From NCBI GenBank assembly GCA_905331475.1, contig CAJNYU010002133.1:124001-188000 (forward strand): a DNA stretch of 64,000 nt, in the 5' to 3' direction. A program made the position numbers and the translations under genes. The stretch comes from Rotaria socialis. Taxonomy: Eukaryota; Rotifera; Eurotatoria; Philodinida; Philodinidae. The notes under the pieces were generated by a model, which ran no database searches, was not told the DNA's origin, and saw nothing but the letters and a program-made list of their open reading frames with translations. Positions 24,291 to 37,499 of this stretch are shown here, in pieces (position 1 is the first letter of the stretch; each line of letters starts with the position of its first letter).

Positions 24291-27200
24291 ATGGAAATCA
24301 AAATTGCAAATGGTAATAGCTATTAAATAGTTATTTTCTGCTTAACAATTATAGCAATGGCATCTCGAGCTGAAAAAATCGATCGTTTTCCAAATAAAAT
24401 TCTCATTAATGTGTCTGAGATACAAAATCTGGTATGGAATATTCTATTAATTAGATGTGAGGGTAGCAATGTTTAGTTTATTTGATTTATAGAAAAGTCC
24501 AAGAGCTGAACCATTAAATGTATTTCTTCGTTTTGAATATAATGATGGGCAATTTTCTGAGTCAGGAAAATTCGATGTCACTGATGGAAGTCCAAGACCA
24601 GTCGATCATGTTGCAGTTTTAGCTGTTAATGCTTCCGATCCAGTACAAATTGATGATCTAGGACAGAAACCTGTTTTAGGTAAAAACAAAATTTTATTAT
24701 TTATCATATCATTTGTTTGTTCTCCTTTAGTTACACTATTTGAAGCTGTACCGAAAGATAAAAAGCAAAAAGAAGACAAATCAACACCGATTGGACAAGC
24801 TGTAATTGATCTTTGGCCTTTGCTCAAAAGTAACTTTAATTGTTGAAATTTATTGAAGATATCATTATGATTTGTTCTTAGATGAAACTCAAGCTTCAAT
24901 CGCTTCACCTATTCATGCTATTCCGGGATCATATCTTGAAGCACAAGGAGAACAGAATCAGGTATTATTGCATTAAAAAACAGTTAATCATTCTGAAATA
25001 GCTCTGCTCAATCTTATAATGAAATCAAAAGATAGTTTCTAAAGAAAAAAAATCTCTTTTTTTATGATCGCATTTGAAATCGATTGAATACTTCTTTTTT
25101 GTATTTTGATAGTATTGAAATGAACAAAGATAAAATGAAACTTGATTATTATAGATCCACTTATGTTCAAGGTCATTGATCTCTAGATAGAAATTTTCTA
25201 CACATTGATCTGTCAACAATAGATAATAGTCAAATGTTATCAATATTAAATTTGTGAATTTGTTTTGTTTTCGTAAGTTTCATATCGTAGTGGATCATTA
25301 AAATGAACAAAATCATTGATTGTTGTATCATTTCGCAAGTTCATAAGCATATGACAAGTTTGGAGAGCGGTATCAGATTTCCTTGTTATCGTACAAGTGC
25401 ATACCACTCAACTATACACTGTGATAACTTAAAACAATATGCTTTTGATTTAAAAGAAAGCTCAAGTTACCATTACAGAGAACTAAATTTCAGAAACTCT
25501 TTCAAAAGAAAAACTATATCCCTGAAAAATTTAAGTAGACACTTTGCGAAAAAGAATATTATTCAGATTTGTTTTGTTAGCCATCGATCAAATATCAGGA
25601 GACGTTCGTTTCTCAAAACTGCTTATTTTTCTTTTAGCCATCACTAAGTTTCACTGTCAGCACCGAGCAACCACTTGTTCCTGTTCGCGATCAAGCCAAT
25701 ACTAATGCAGTTCGTATTACATTAGAAGGTTTATATTCACCCCCAGAAGCATGGTTAGCTGGTGGAGCATCATTTGTTTACACAGCAACATTACCCATAC
25801 CAATTAATGATGATGTAAGTTATTTTTCGATAAATTTCTGTTTTTCATTATTATTTATATTTTTCAAATAGAAAGAAACAACTGTTGTATTTACAAATGG
25901 TACACTACGTGCAGCAGCTGATGCAACAAACAAGCAAAAACGTTGGCCTGACGCCCGTGGAATTGTTACGCTCAATGGCAGCTATATGCCAGGACAGTAA
26001 GTGAATAGAAGTACATACGTATATGTTTATAAGCAAAACAAAAAACCATTGTACTTTAGAGCCATACAGGAAGAATCCTTTGACGATGAACAAGGTGAAT
26101 TACGTAGTAAAGATGACAGAGAATTTCGAACAAATTCAGAAAAAACTAAACCACAAGTTGTATGGAATCTTGAACGACGATGTTTCTTACTTCCATTTGG
26201 AAGTGCGAGGTATTTCCAAAGAAACAATAATTTCTTCAATACAGAATGAAAAGCAATTTTCTTATTTTTTAAATATTATTAGTTTGCAACATCAACTAAC
26301 ACGTGTACCTTTCATCGCAGTTGAAGTCGTTCGTACAGCCACTCCGACAGCACCTAAAGGAAAAAAGGTTTGTTTTAAACGAACATTAATAATGAATATT
26401 TTTCAGGACGAATATTTTTCAGGATGACGATACTGGTATTAGTTATCATGGTGTTGTTTATATTGAAACAGCGCCGCTTCTCTATCCAGGCGGTAAGTCT
26501 AAAAGTAATACTTAACATGACATTAACATTGCTTTTATAGCAACAAGACTTCGAGGTGCCTATAAAATTGTTCCATACAATGAAACTGAATATAAAGCAA
26601 AGGTAATCGAACAAGAAAGAAATTTTATTTTATTATAATTTGTTTTCATGAATAGACCAAACGAGCTGGCAATGTAATAGATGAAGCGATGAAAATAGCT
26701 AATCAATTATTTGATCGTTCATCGTTGACTGCCACGAAAAAAGATACAAAATTAACCGTAGATAAACAAGCAACAGCTGCTGCTACCAGTGTACCAAAAA
26801 AGGTAATAAATATTTTTTCTTACTGACTCTTCGATCTAGCAAAAACTTCATAACATGCCTTTGACACGGAGCTCTTTTCAGAAATATGACAAAACATCGA
26901 AGTCGAGAAGAAACCATTGTTAAACTTTTAGGGAGTATGACACGATAGGACAGGTGTTCAATAGTAGCAAAATTTCAGAAATACTCATCAGAACTTTATA
27001 GTACCAATATTTTATATTAAGATAAAACAAAATCGAAAAGATATAAAAATATTTTTTACAGCTGAAGAAAAGATATGCTTCACAATCGCCTAAAAGAAAA
27101 AAACGATTGAAAAAACGTCGAAATTTATCATTAGAAGAAAAAATTTTGAAGAAAAAATCTTTAAAAGTCATAGCTTTATTTGCATGCTAATTTTGATTTT

Positions 27201-30200
27201 GCATATTTTTGTTTTTAAAGTTTCAAAACCAGAGGTTTAACTTTCTGTAAGTTTTTTTCCTTTTCAGAAAACAGAAGCAGGCGAAGACGCATCTTCAGTA
27301 ACAACAGAAGCTCAACAATATGTTGAACATAGTTCTTATGTAACTATCGATATCGTTCTTGACCGACCTATAATTGAAAAACGAAAATTAAGTGATTTGT
27401 ATCGAAAGTAAGCAAAAACATTTTATATGTGAAGGTTATTCATTTAAGATTTTGTTTTCTATAAAGAGTTTCTGATCTGATTCCACCTCGTCCGCCTTAT
27501 CCATTAAAAACCAACAGTGCGGGCAAAGCAGTTGACGATTATCATCAACAAATAAAAAATGTTTGTAATTTAATACTTGACGAATATCGGTTAGTAGAAA
27601 TAAAGCGGGAAAATAAGAATTCAAAATTCAATTTTATGTTCATAGAAAAGTATGTATCGATGATATTACTGTAGAGGGAACTCTCCCAAACGATCAAAAG
27701 TAAGTTTTATTTTTGTTTTGATTAATATGCTGTAATTGATCTTAATAGACGTCGCAAATTATTATATGAACTTAATTCAACTGGTAAATATTTTGCATTT
27801 AAAGAACAACTTAAGCATAGTGTGATAAAAATTGTTCGAGAAAAATATCTTCGTACAAGTAAATTCAATGATCCTGATGAACTTCAAGCAAGGAATTATT
27901 TAATTATTAAATATATTTATTTTTGATATGCTCATTTTTAGACATTTATTAGTCAATTATACGTATTTCTTCTTGATGAAATGCATCGCTCATTAAATAA
28001 ATCATTGAATATCGAAGAACCTGAACCAGTACCGCCATCAAGAAATACGGATCCACAATTACGTATGTTTGCACTTGAAGCCGAAAGTAATGGTGATTAT
28101 CTATTAGCTGCTCATTATTACAAACAGGTAAATTAATATTTTTTTAATAGAAAACAAAGAAGCTTACGGCTGTTTTTTCTTATAGCGTCTTGCACAAAGT
28201 TCGGATAAACTTCGTCCATGGCTTGATTATGCTGCTTTTCATTTACTTGTCAATGATCTGATTAAAGCTGAAGAATGCCTTAAAGAATGTATTGCAATTG
28301 AACAAACAAATAGCACTGTGTAAGAAAAACATTTTCACTTTTTCACAATAGAACTGAAAGTGCTCAAATGCAGGAGATTCGAACTTTTCGGGTTCTCATT
28401 TTCTTTCCATAGCAATTAAACTATTCGGTCCTGTAGACATGAATGCCTATGCCAGCCATTATAGAAATAGTACACATCGAATTGCGATTAGATTGAGTTG
28501 CTTTTTCCAGAAGTTATCTTATTTTTAAAAAGAAGATGATTATGAATGGGACGCGTACGGATAGTTAACTGGAGTGAAATGAAATTTTCTTCTATGAATA
28601 TTTTGTGTATGCGTGTGCTTATAGATTAATCTTATATGCGGTTCTCAATGCTGTATTGGAGAATAATGAAGTTGCTGATTTATTCTTTGAAACTGCTACA
28701 ACTCAAGATAGTGAAAATGTTATTGCATGGTCACTTTATGGTATGAAAGACTCTTTGATAAATAATTAATCTTCGATGGTTATTTATATTTAGCTATCTT
28801 TCAAAAACATATTGGCGATGAAAAAAATGCTCAAATCACATTAGCAAAAGCAGAAAAACTCCAACGAGCTATTTTAAAACATGAAGAAGAACAAACTGCA
28901 TCAGCTAATATTCAATTAACATCACCAATCAGTGATGAAAAACGTGAAGAAGAAGAAAAAGATCGTCTTGGTGCCGAAGAAAAAGGTTTGTTCTACTTAC
29001 GAGGGAACGATTTCACAGTTGAAAACGTCCCCTCGTTAGTTTGATGATTTACTTTCGATGGGAATAATTTATCTTTATTTTTGTAGAAGAAATAACAAAA
29101 AGTTCCGATTCTCAATTAAATGTTGCATCTAAAAGTCGTCTTAGCCGTAGCAGTCGATCAAGTAAACAAAAAATAGGTAAAAATCTAATTTATTTCCTAT
29201 CTGCTTTATACAAATTCTCAATTCAGTAGAAAAATCTAAATCTACTGTCAATGAACCAATCACGACTAGAAAATCACAAGATATTTCTAGTGTCATGGAA
29301 ATCGAAAAAGTCACAACTAAAAAAAGTATCTATCTCAAATCAGCTGAATTCTTGCTCAAATACAATCTTGCGGCTGTATGAAGACTTTATTTTTCCTATT
29401 ATGATTAAACAGCGTTTTATTTTGTTTTGTTTGTGTCTTTATAGTGGGCAGAAAAAGCATTAGCCTATGAATTTCTTGCTAATAGTGGTAAAGATCAACA
29501 AGTGGAAATTACTTTAGCCAAAGCGAGAATCCTTCAACAAGATTTCTCAGCAGCTGAATCACATATTACACAAGCATTATCGATTGATTATGAAAATGTT
29601 GAAGCATGGGCACTTTGGGGACATGTTAAATATTTACAATTAGATTTCGAGGCTGCAAAAGGTTTTCTTTCTGAAAGAAATTAAAATTGTTTTCAATATA
29701 TATATATATATATATATGTAAACTGATTTTAGGTCGATATCAACGTACATTAGTTTTTTCAGAAAAACCACCAGATCTTCATACAGTTTATATTCGACTT
29801 GGTGCGATTTTATTATCGGAAGTCAAGGAATCGAGTGTATGCTAATTTGTTTTTGAGAATATTTTTCTAAAATTTTATTGTTTTTTTCATTAGTATTCTG
29901 AAGCAAAAGAAATATTTTTACGTGCTTGTCGCTATCAACCAACATGTACAACATATTTAGGCCTTGGTGTTGCTTGTTATCGAGTATGATAGAAATTTGT
30001 GTTCTGAATATGAATATACGAAGATGGTGATATTTAGATGAATCAATATGATGATGCAGAAGAAGCACTGACAGAAGCGAATTTTCTTAATAATCAAAGT
30101 GCAGGTAAGATATCAATTAGGAATAGACGGGTTTTGTATTGTTATGTTATTTTGCAGAGGTTTGGGGTTATTTAACTCTTATTTGTTTACAAACCAAACG

Positions 30201-30875
30201 ATACATTGAAGCTGAACAAAGTTATAAATATGCCATTAAGGTAAGTAAGAAAAATTGAACAAAAATTGTAGATCATATGTTCGGTTTTTTATTCGAGATA
30301 AGAAGGAGAACTTAGAGTTCAGAACACAATTTACTAATCTTATTAAATAGACTTACGCTTTCTCGACCATCTATAATCAGTCAGTGTTGCAGACGTCTGT
30401 TTTTTCATTAGAGAACATTTGCCGTATAAAGTTCTTATGAGATTCGACGATAAATATGAGCTGCTCAATCTTGAATCAAAAAAACATGACTTTATTTATG
30501 ATCATTTTGAAATGAAAACAAAAATAGACTGTGATTAATTGCATCGCTGCAGAACATAAGAGAAGGAGATTTAAATCGGAAAAGTTCACATTCGATATAA
30601 TTCGAACCGAACAGAAATAGTCAATAGTTTGTCACAACATTGACTTCAGTACGCATTCAAAACTCTATCTAAATTCAATAGTGAATTTTTGGTATTCATT
30701 TATCTAAATTATCTTAATCCAGGAAGCAACACTTCTCAATAGACTCTCCTAGTGTGGTCTAACATTAGACTAATGTATCATGTTTTTCTTTTAGCTTGAT
30801 CTTCCAGCAGGTCCATTACTTGATGAAATCAAGACAGTACAACATCAAGTTGGTTTTGGGAATCCAAGTTTTTAG
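24291..30875 (+). CDS. CFAP70: Cilia- and flagella-associated protein 70 (TTC18)
   Basis: Twenty-eight exons from 24291-24312 to 30795-30875 join in frame to 1,081 residues (human 1,121). The N-terminus is a C2-like domain ([12 protein letters not shown], then [15 protein letters not shown]). CFAP70-specific blocks follow: [20 protein letters not shown] with [62 protein letters not shown], and [16 protein letters not shown] with [12 protein letters not shown]. From about residue 610 tetratricopeptide units run to the end, for example [15 protein letters not shown] and [15 protein letters not shown]. The protein is a ciliary axonemal component linked to outer dynein arms. A 22-bp first exon adds MEIKIAN in frame; if it is not used, the ATG at 24357 is the start. 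The exon ending at 27887 uses a GC donor. Intron 24962-25637 (676 bp) and the 554-bp intron before the last exon are the long ones. Confidence 0.92.
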
Positions 30876-31225
30876 AAGAAATTATCAATAATTCTTTTTT
30901 TTATTATTTTTCTTTTATAAATCATAACACAATGAGAAAAAAAGAAACATAATACGCTCTTTACAAAATATACACAATTACATTTTTTTTAAATCTATTT
31001 GTTTCTTTTTTCTTGTTTTTGTAATCATGCATGCGTAATTTTTTAACAAAAGAAACAGATGAGAAAAGAGCGACAGAATTAACTTTTGAAAATAAAGCAA
31101 CAAAACATTAAATCATGATTTATGTTGTTTGATTGGGCTGAACTAAATAAACAAAACAAGAAAAAAAGGTTGTTTCAATTAAATATTCAAGTAAATGTAA
31201 AATTAATAAGCACTAGTGATATATA
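30876..31225. other. CFAP70 3' flank
   Basis: Contains CFAP70 3'-UTR-like T-rich DNA with AATAAA near 31090 and AAATAAACAAAACAAG shortly after, likely polyadenylation signals. No gene is seen before the MITE. Confidence 0.4.
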
Positions 31226-31979
31226 ACGGGGTGCGCGAAAGTTTTTAGACAAAATGTTTGTTGATTTTTTATTCACTTGAAATTATTTTTGACGAGTCAA
31301 GCTTTACGCGTTAGAACCAGAATTTTATGCTCTTTTGGAATATGAACTTACTAGTTTTGTGTCGGTTTTTGTTCGAGAGTAGTAAGTTAATCTTGGAAAG
31401 GTTCAAAAAATTAGTTTGGACAGAAATTTTTTCCGCACATATTTATATTTTCACTATTATGATCCGAAACTAAAATTTGGAACCTTTATTATGATACCAA
31501 CTTGTAGAGCAAAATTTACCCTATACAATGTGCTATTTGAGTTTTCTTTTGTCTGTCGGCAGGGCACCTGAATTTTCGTGTTCCCTACATCGCCATTTTT
31601 GAAAAATTAATTTTTTTTACCAAAACCGTTTTAAGTGGAAAGCAGGTCTTGGGAAAATGCTACAGCTTAGTTCAATACCACATTTTGTAGAGAATTGTTC
31701 ACTTTACAAAACTACCAAATCCGACAATTTTTAGCATATTCGCAAAGGGACTTATAGGGGTTAGCAAAATCTGTTTGTTCAGAGTCCAAACTAATTGTTA
31801 AGACCTTTCAAAGATTCCCTGACTACTCTCGAACAAAAGCCGACACACAATTTCTAAGTCCATAATCCGAAAGAGCACAACATTCTGGTTCTAGCGCATA
31901 GATTTGGACTCGCCGGAAATAATTTCAAGCAGATCAAAAATGAACAAACATTTTGTCTCAAAACTTTCGCGCACCACGT
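31226..31979. mobile_element. Tc1/mariner-like MITE with inverted arms of about 200 bp
   Basis: The left end ACGGGGTGCGCGAAAGTTTT and the reverse complement of the right end ACGTGGTGCGCGAAAGTTTT match. The similarity continues inward for about 200 bp on each side, through GACAAAATGTTTGTT, CTTGAAATTATTT, AGAACCAGAAT and TTTTGTTCGAGAGTAGT. Both outer flanks are TATA, consistent with a TA target duplication. The central part (about 350 bp) is unique and has no transposase frame. It lies between the convergent 3' ends of CFAP70 and the Tpr-like gene, 11 bp from the latter's stop. Confidence 0.85.
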
Positions 31980-31990
31980 TATATACGAAC

Positions 31991-34900
31991 TTAATTTTCT
32001 TCTGAAAAAGAACTATCGACATATTAGAAAACAATAAAGTTTTTAGGAAATCTATGCTTACGTTTTGGCATTCGTCTCGTTCTTGAACGTAGATTATAAG
32101 TTGGAGTCATTGGAGAATTTCCTGTAAAACAGAAATAATATTACAATCGAGAATTTCTTGAAATTCATGTCAAAGATAATGTGTCTATTTCTAACATTCA
32201 AAACTATCATAAGCAGTTAGCAAATGAGAACCTATTTGATTCCGGGGCTCTGTTTTCTACCTTGAAAACTTGTTCCAGCATCATTATCTCCTTCTTCGTC
32301 AACAGCTGGTAGTCTCGATGTCGACAGATCATTTCCACGACGCTATTAAAAAGTGTAAAATTAGAAAAAGAAATTATTTATTAGAATAAAATCTAACCTT
32401 TCTTTTTTTTGATGATGGCGGTTCAGAACAAGTTGACATGGCATCATCATTATCTATTGTAGAACAAAATAGTCTAGTTTATATTACAAAATTCTAGTCG
32501 GTTACCTTCAGCCATTTCATCACCAGTATTTAATGTCGATTGAAAATCAACACTTTGTGAACGAACCTTAAAAATAAAAAATAAAAAATAAAAAAATAAC
32601 TATTGATTAATTTAAGCTTACAAAACGAGGTTTGATTGGTGTTCGTTCATTGGAACTAGAAAATGAAATGATACAAATTCATATGAAGAAAGTATATTCT
32701 ATTTACGCAATCCGGAGACGTTTTGATGGAGTTTTAGATTCAACACCAGTATCGAATGAACTATCGTCCATACTCTGGGGGGAAAAAAAGAAATAAACAT
32801 CTATGCGAAAGAATGATACAAGAGTAAGTCAATTACCAAATCTTGTTGAATTATCAATGGTGATGGAGGTTCACTAATAATGAAACATGGCAGTTAAATA
32901 TTAAGAACTCAAATTTAGTTTTACCTTATTGGCAAGTTATGATCTTTCTTTTGTCGAGCGTATCGTTCTTTCACATCAAAATAATCTTTTTCTAAATGAA
33001 TCATTTTTGCTTCATGCTAAAACAAAAAGATGAAGTAGTCCTTTTTTAATGGCGCTTGAAAATAGAAACTTACGTTAACAATACGTTCGTGTAAAAGACG
33101 AATATCATTTTCTTTAAGCGTTATGGTTTCTTTTAATGAGATATTTGTTACTTGTGAACTATCTAATTCCGTTTTTAATTTATATATTTCCATTTCAAGT
33201 GCTTCTTCCTAGAAAAGAAAAACAGAATAGAATTGAAATGAGTTGTGTCGACAAAATCCTATTCTATTTTATGGAACTCTATCCAGGGGTGAAATAAAAC
33301 TTTTGTCGGACCATCATTTTTAATTCTTCGAAGGCGATATTTTTCTGTTGAATGATTAAAATAGACATTTACCTTTTCTTTAAATTCACTTAAAGATTTT
33401 TGTTGTTCGTCATGAGCAGTGTCGAGACGTTTTTCCACAGCATCACATTCGTTTCGGCTATCTCTTAATTCTAATAAAATGTAAACAAGTTCATACGTAA
33501 ATGCTTTGCATTGAATTCGCTTACCTTTACGCATATCATCCATTTTCTCTTCATATTCTTTTTTATCTGTAGCCATTTGCTAAATAATTATAAAATTAAA
33601 TGATTTCCTTTTTTCTATTTTTAATAAAATTTTACTTTTTGAATATGTTCAATTTTTTCTGTTAATTTATTTGTCCAGCTTCTCAATTGTTGTGTACGTT
33701 CTTCTTCTTCTTTAAGTCGATTTTCAAGTGTCGCTGATGGTAGAAGACGTGTTAAAACTGTTGTTGTATCTGCATTACGTAATTTACTTTCCAATTCAGA
33801 AACCTAAAGAAACCAATTTCTCATAGAATTTGCATGCGACTCAGAAAAGGATTTACTTTAGCTGCTGATTTAATTTGTTCATCGTGGAATTTCGAACTCA
33901 TTTCTTCGCATTCACGTTGAAGTTTTTGTAAATCATTTTGTGCATCTTTTACTTTGATTCTCAATGATTCAGTTATAGCAAAATGTTGTTCAAGTTCGTA
34001 TTGATGACGTTTCTGTAATTGACGATAGAGAATTTCGAGTTTAGTTAAACTAGTTATATGTGCTGGGGTTCCATTGGTTAATTCAGTTTGTTTAACACAA
34101 TCTTTCATAATCGACTAAAATATAGACAAAAATAAAGATTGATCGATCCATTGAAATATTCAATTTTACATTTAGTTCTTCAACGGATTGCTGTAATCGA
34201 CTGTTGAGAAGATTTTCTTCTTCACTATTTGTTTTTAATTCGATGTCTTGTTTCATACGAGCGAGAACATGTTCTTGTAATTGACTCATTTGTTGTTTTT
34301 CATTTTGAACTTTATCGATCTCAGTTTTGAGATTCGACACGGTCTAAATGGAAAAGAAAAACGTCATGGCAGATGAAAATAGTTAATTTGTTTTCTTCTT
34401 ACGGATAGCAATTCATCATATTCATGTTGAATAGATCGATTTTGTTCTCTTAATTGTTCACAGAGCAGTTCATTGGTTTGAACATTGCCAAGAAGAGAAT
34501 TTGTACGTTGAAGACTTTCATCAACAATATGTTGGAATTCATCGATCTAGATAGAACGGATGGTTTTTTGGCAAATTGAAATTTTATTTCCTTTTTCAAA
34601 TTACCTTTTGTTTATCATTGAAATTTTGTCTTTGAGCATGATCTAATTTTTGTTGAAGAAATCTAGACATAAAAATCATGATTAAAACATTCCGGTCACT
34701 CTAAAATTCGTTCATTCCTATCTTTCAAGTTGAGCCTGAATCGTTTTACTATACGAGAATATTTTATTGTGAAATAAAAAAAGAACTGTTTCTCTCAGAT
34801 CCTTTCGTACGAAGAAATCTTATTCTGTATTACGATTATATCTTACTTCACATGATCATTAATTCTATTAAGTTCGAGATCTTTATCATCGGAAATTCTT

Positions 34901-37499
34901 TGCAAATATTTGACATTATCTTCAACGTGTTTAAAATCATTTAAATTGATATCTGTTTGCATATGAATTGTGTGCATAGTAGCTGTCTTTGGATTGTGAA
35001 AATGTTCTCGGTCTAGAACTTGTTTAGCAAGTGATTGTATATTATAATCTGTTCTTGTTTGATCAAGTTTTACGCAAAGTTGTTCAAAATTTTCTTTTAA
35101 TACACACTCTCGTTGTGTTATTTCATTCATTTCTTTCGTATGTTGTTCTTCTAATTCATTTATAAATCTATCTGTTTCACGTATATCAGCTAATGTTTTC
35201 ATATACTGTTCATAAAGTTCTTCAACACTATTAAATGTCACAACACCTTGACGTACAAGTACTTCATTGTCCATCATTGATGATAACGAATGTAAATGAC
35301 CTTTGACATTACCATTTTCCAGTAAATGAAATATTTGTGCTCGCATATTATTCCGATCATCTAAACAATCATCATAATCACGAATTTTTTGCTGTAATTG
35401 TCTATCTAATTCAATTTTTTCTTTAAATAATGTTTGTTTATCACGTATGGCTTGTTCATAGTCATGTTGGCGATTGTCAGCTAGAAACTGTAAACGTTCA
35501 TTTTGAACTTTGAATTGTTGCGATTCCGATTGAGTTTGATGAAGAAGCTAGAAAGTAAAAATGATTGTTTTAGATTTTTATGAAATTTTTGCTTTTACGT
35601 TTTCATTATAACGTCGTTGAGAATCAATTTTTTCTTTTAGATTTGTTAAAGTTTCGTTTTGTTTTTGTAAAAGTGCATAATCGACAAGAATCTGTAAGAG
35701 AGAAAATATCAGATGAAAAATAAATAAAATGAATAATTCTATTTTTACATCGAATAAACTTTTTGATGAACGATAAATAGCAAGAATCGATGCACTATTT
35801 GGATCAGTTTCAATTAAACGTAATTCATCATCAGTAAGAGTTGCTAAAAACAAACAAAAAATATATAATAAACTGTTCTACATGAACAGTTTTATCATTG
35901 GATTCTGATATGTAAATTCAATCTAGCTTCTCTACAGAACTTTGTTTATCAAGTCTCACAACTTCAAACTTAAATTAAGAGAATTCTGAGTTGGACACAA
36001 CCCACATCTATTCGCAGATTGCAATACTTTTTTTTTATTGATTAAACATTTGAAATAATTTCATAATCAATCTGTACGAACTTTTTAAGATACGCTTTCG
36101 AAAGAAGTACTGAATTATATTGATTTGCATTCAGACAAATGTCTCAGGAACACTTCATGAGATATGGGATAAGCAACATTATGAATATCTCCTATTCATC
36201 AGAAGACTTAAATTGCAGTTAGACTTCAATATATCATCTTTAGATAGCATCCGACTACTACTTCAATATTGAATGAAGAAAAACAAATTTGAAAAAGTGC
36301 GCCAAAAAAAACTAGGTGAAAACTGCGTAGGTTATTCTTACAGCTGACGAATACTTCCACATATTTATCTTTGACCTGATGTTTTTTATACCCACTATTT
36401 ACGTTCTATGCGAATTCGATCTTAGAAATATTCACGAAAACATTTATATTGTATTTCATATTTCAATCCTTTAAATGTGGCATTAGTCGCTTTAATTAAA
36501 ATTTACATTTATCTGGTATTTGAGATCGGCACGATTGTGAAATATCTTGGATTCTTTGTTCAAGTTCTTTTTTATCTAAACGAATTTAATAACAATAAAA
36601 TAAAAGTATTGCAAAATGAAAAAGTTTACTTTTATCATTGGCTTCAAGTTTTTGTTCATATCGAGTAAGAAGTTCTTGAAGACTATCGACTTTTTCATCT
36701 TTTTTGTTTAATTCATTCTAAAAATGTTTCCCAAATTATAAAAACAAAAATTTCATTTCTAGAATTCACTTTTAATAACTGTGTCTCAGTTTTATGTCTT
36801 TCTATCAAATCTTCATGAGATCTTTCAAGTTCCATAATACGTCTTTTGCACTAAAACAGAACACAAAATGATATTTAGATAAATGAAAACAAGCGACATC
36901 GATTCTACTTCATCAAGCTCATGACGATGATGATCTTCTGTCTGTTGAATAGGTATTGAATATTGACTTTGCTTTTGATTTTGAAGTAATACATTTTGTC
37001 GATGCAGTTCATCAATTTGTAAACGTGATTCTTCATATTGCTGAGTCGTTTGATATAATTTTTTTTCTAATAAATTTTTTTCTTCTTTAAGTATGGTTAC
37101 ATGTATTGTACTTGCACTTTTTTCTGCCTAAAATTTTAAATATTCACGCAAATAGAAAGCTGAAGATCGATCACAAACTTCAGCAGCAAGTTTTTCTTGT
37201 TTTAATTTTTGATTGTTAATAAATAGTTCATCCCGTTCACTACGAAGCTGTTTTAAACTTTGGCTAAGTGTACTTTTTTGAACTAAATTAATCAAAATAA
37301 TACTTAGAAAAATTAAATAAGAAAATAATTACATATAGCTTCAGTTAGTAATTTTTCTTTAGCTATCAATTCCGTCCGAAGTAGACCACGTTCATTGAAT
37401 ATTTGTGAAATATCATTTTGAAATGTTTCCTAGAACAAATCCTCAATTGTTCTAGTGAAAGAACGCTGTGCTATCGATACTTACAGCAAGATCTGACAT
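31991..37499 (-). CDS. Tpr/Mlp-like coiled-coil nucleoporin, short form
   Basis: Twenty-seven exons join in frame from ATG 37499 to TAA 31991, giving 1,036 residues. Almost all is heptad-rich coiled coil. Two blocks match nuclear-basket Tpr: LTDDELRLIETDPNSASILA, followed by IYRSSKSLFDILVDYALLQK (in Tpr, the ILSEEELA...LTELYNAYVE region), and VTFNSVEELYEQYMKTLADI (in Tpr, SYRNIEELQQQNQRLL). The non-coiled C-terminal tail of about 170 residues is Ser/Thr/acidic with basic nuclear-localisation-like patches (PSKRLRI, SKKRK). Known Tpr is about 2,300 residues, so this is roughly half size with a shortened coiled coil. Function by family would be mRNA export and spindle-checkpoint scaffolding at the pore. 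The exon ending at 34722 is followed by AT instead of a GT donor. The family assignment rests on two diverged blocks and could be another coiled-coil protein. Confidence 0.65.

Noticed and set aside
25303..25647. 114-codon plus-strand frame inside a CFAP70 intron
   Set aside because: It lies within the 676-bp intron 24962-25637, has no domain pattern, and runs out of frame into the next real exon.
26803..27267. Possible extra CFAP70 exon rich in Lys/Arg near 27060-27140
   Set aside because: It follows an acceptor-like TTTTACAG but has no donor that keeps frame, and the flanking exons join in phase without it.
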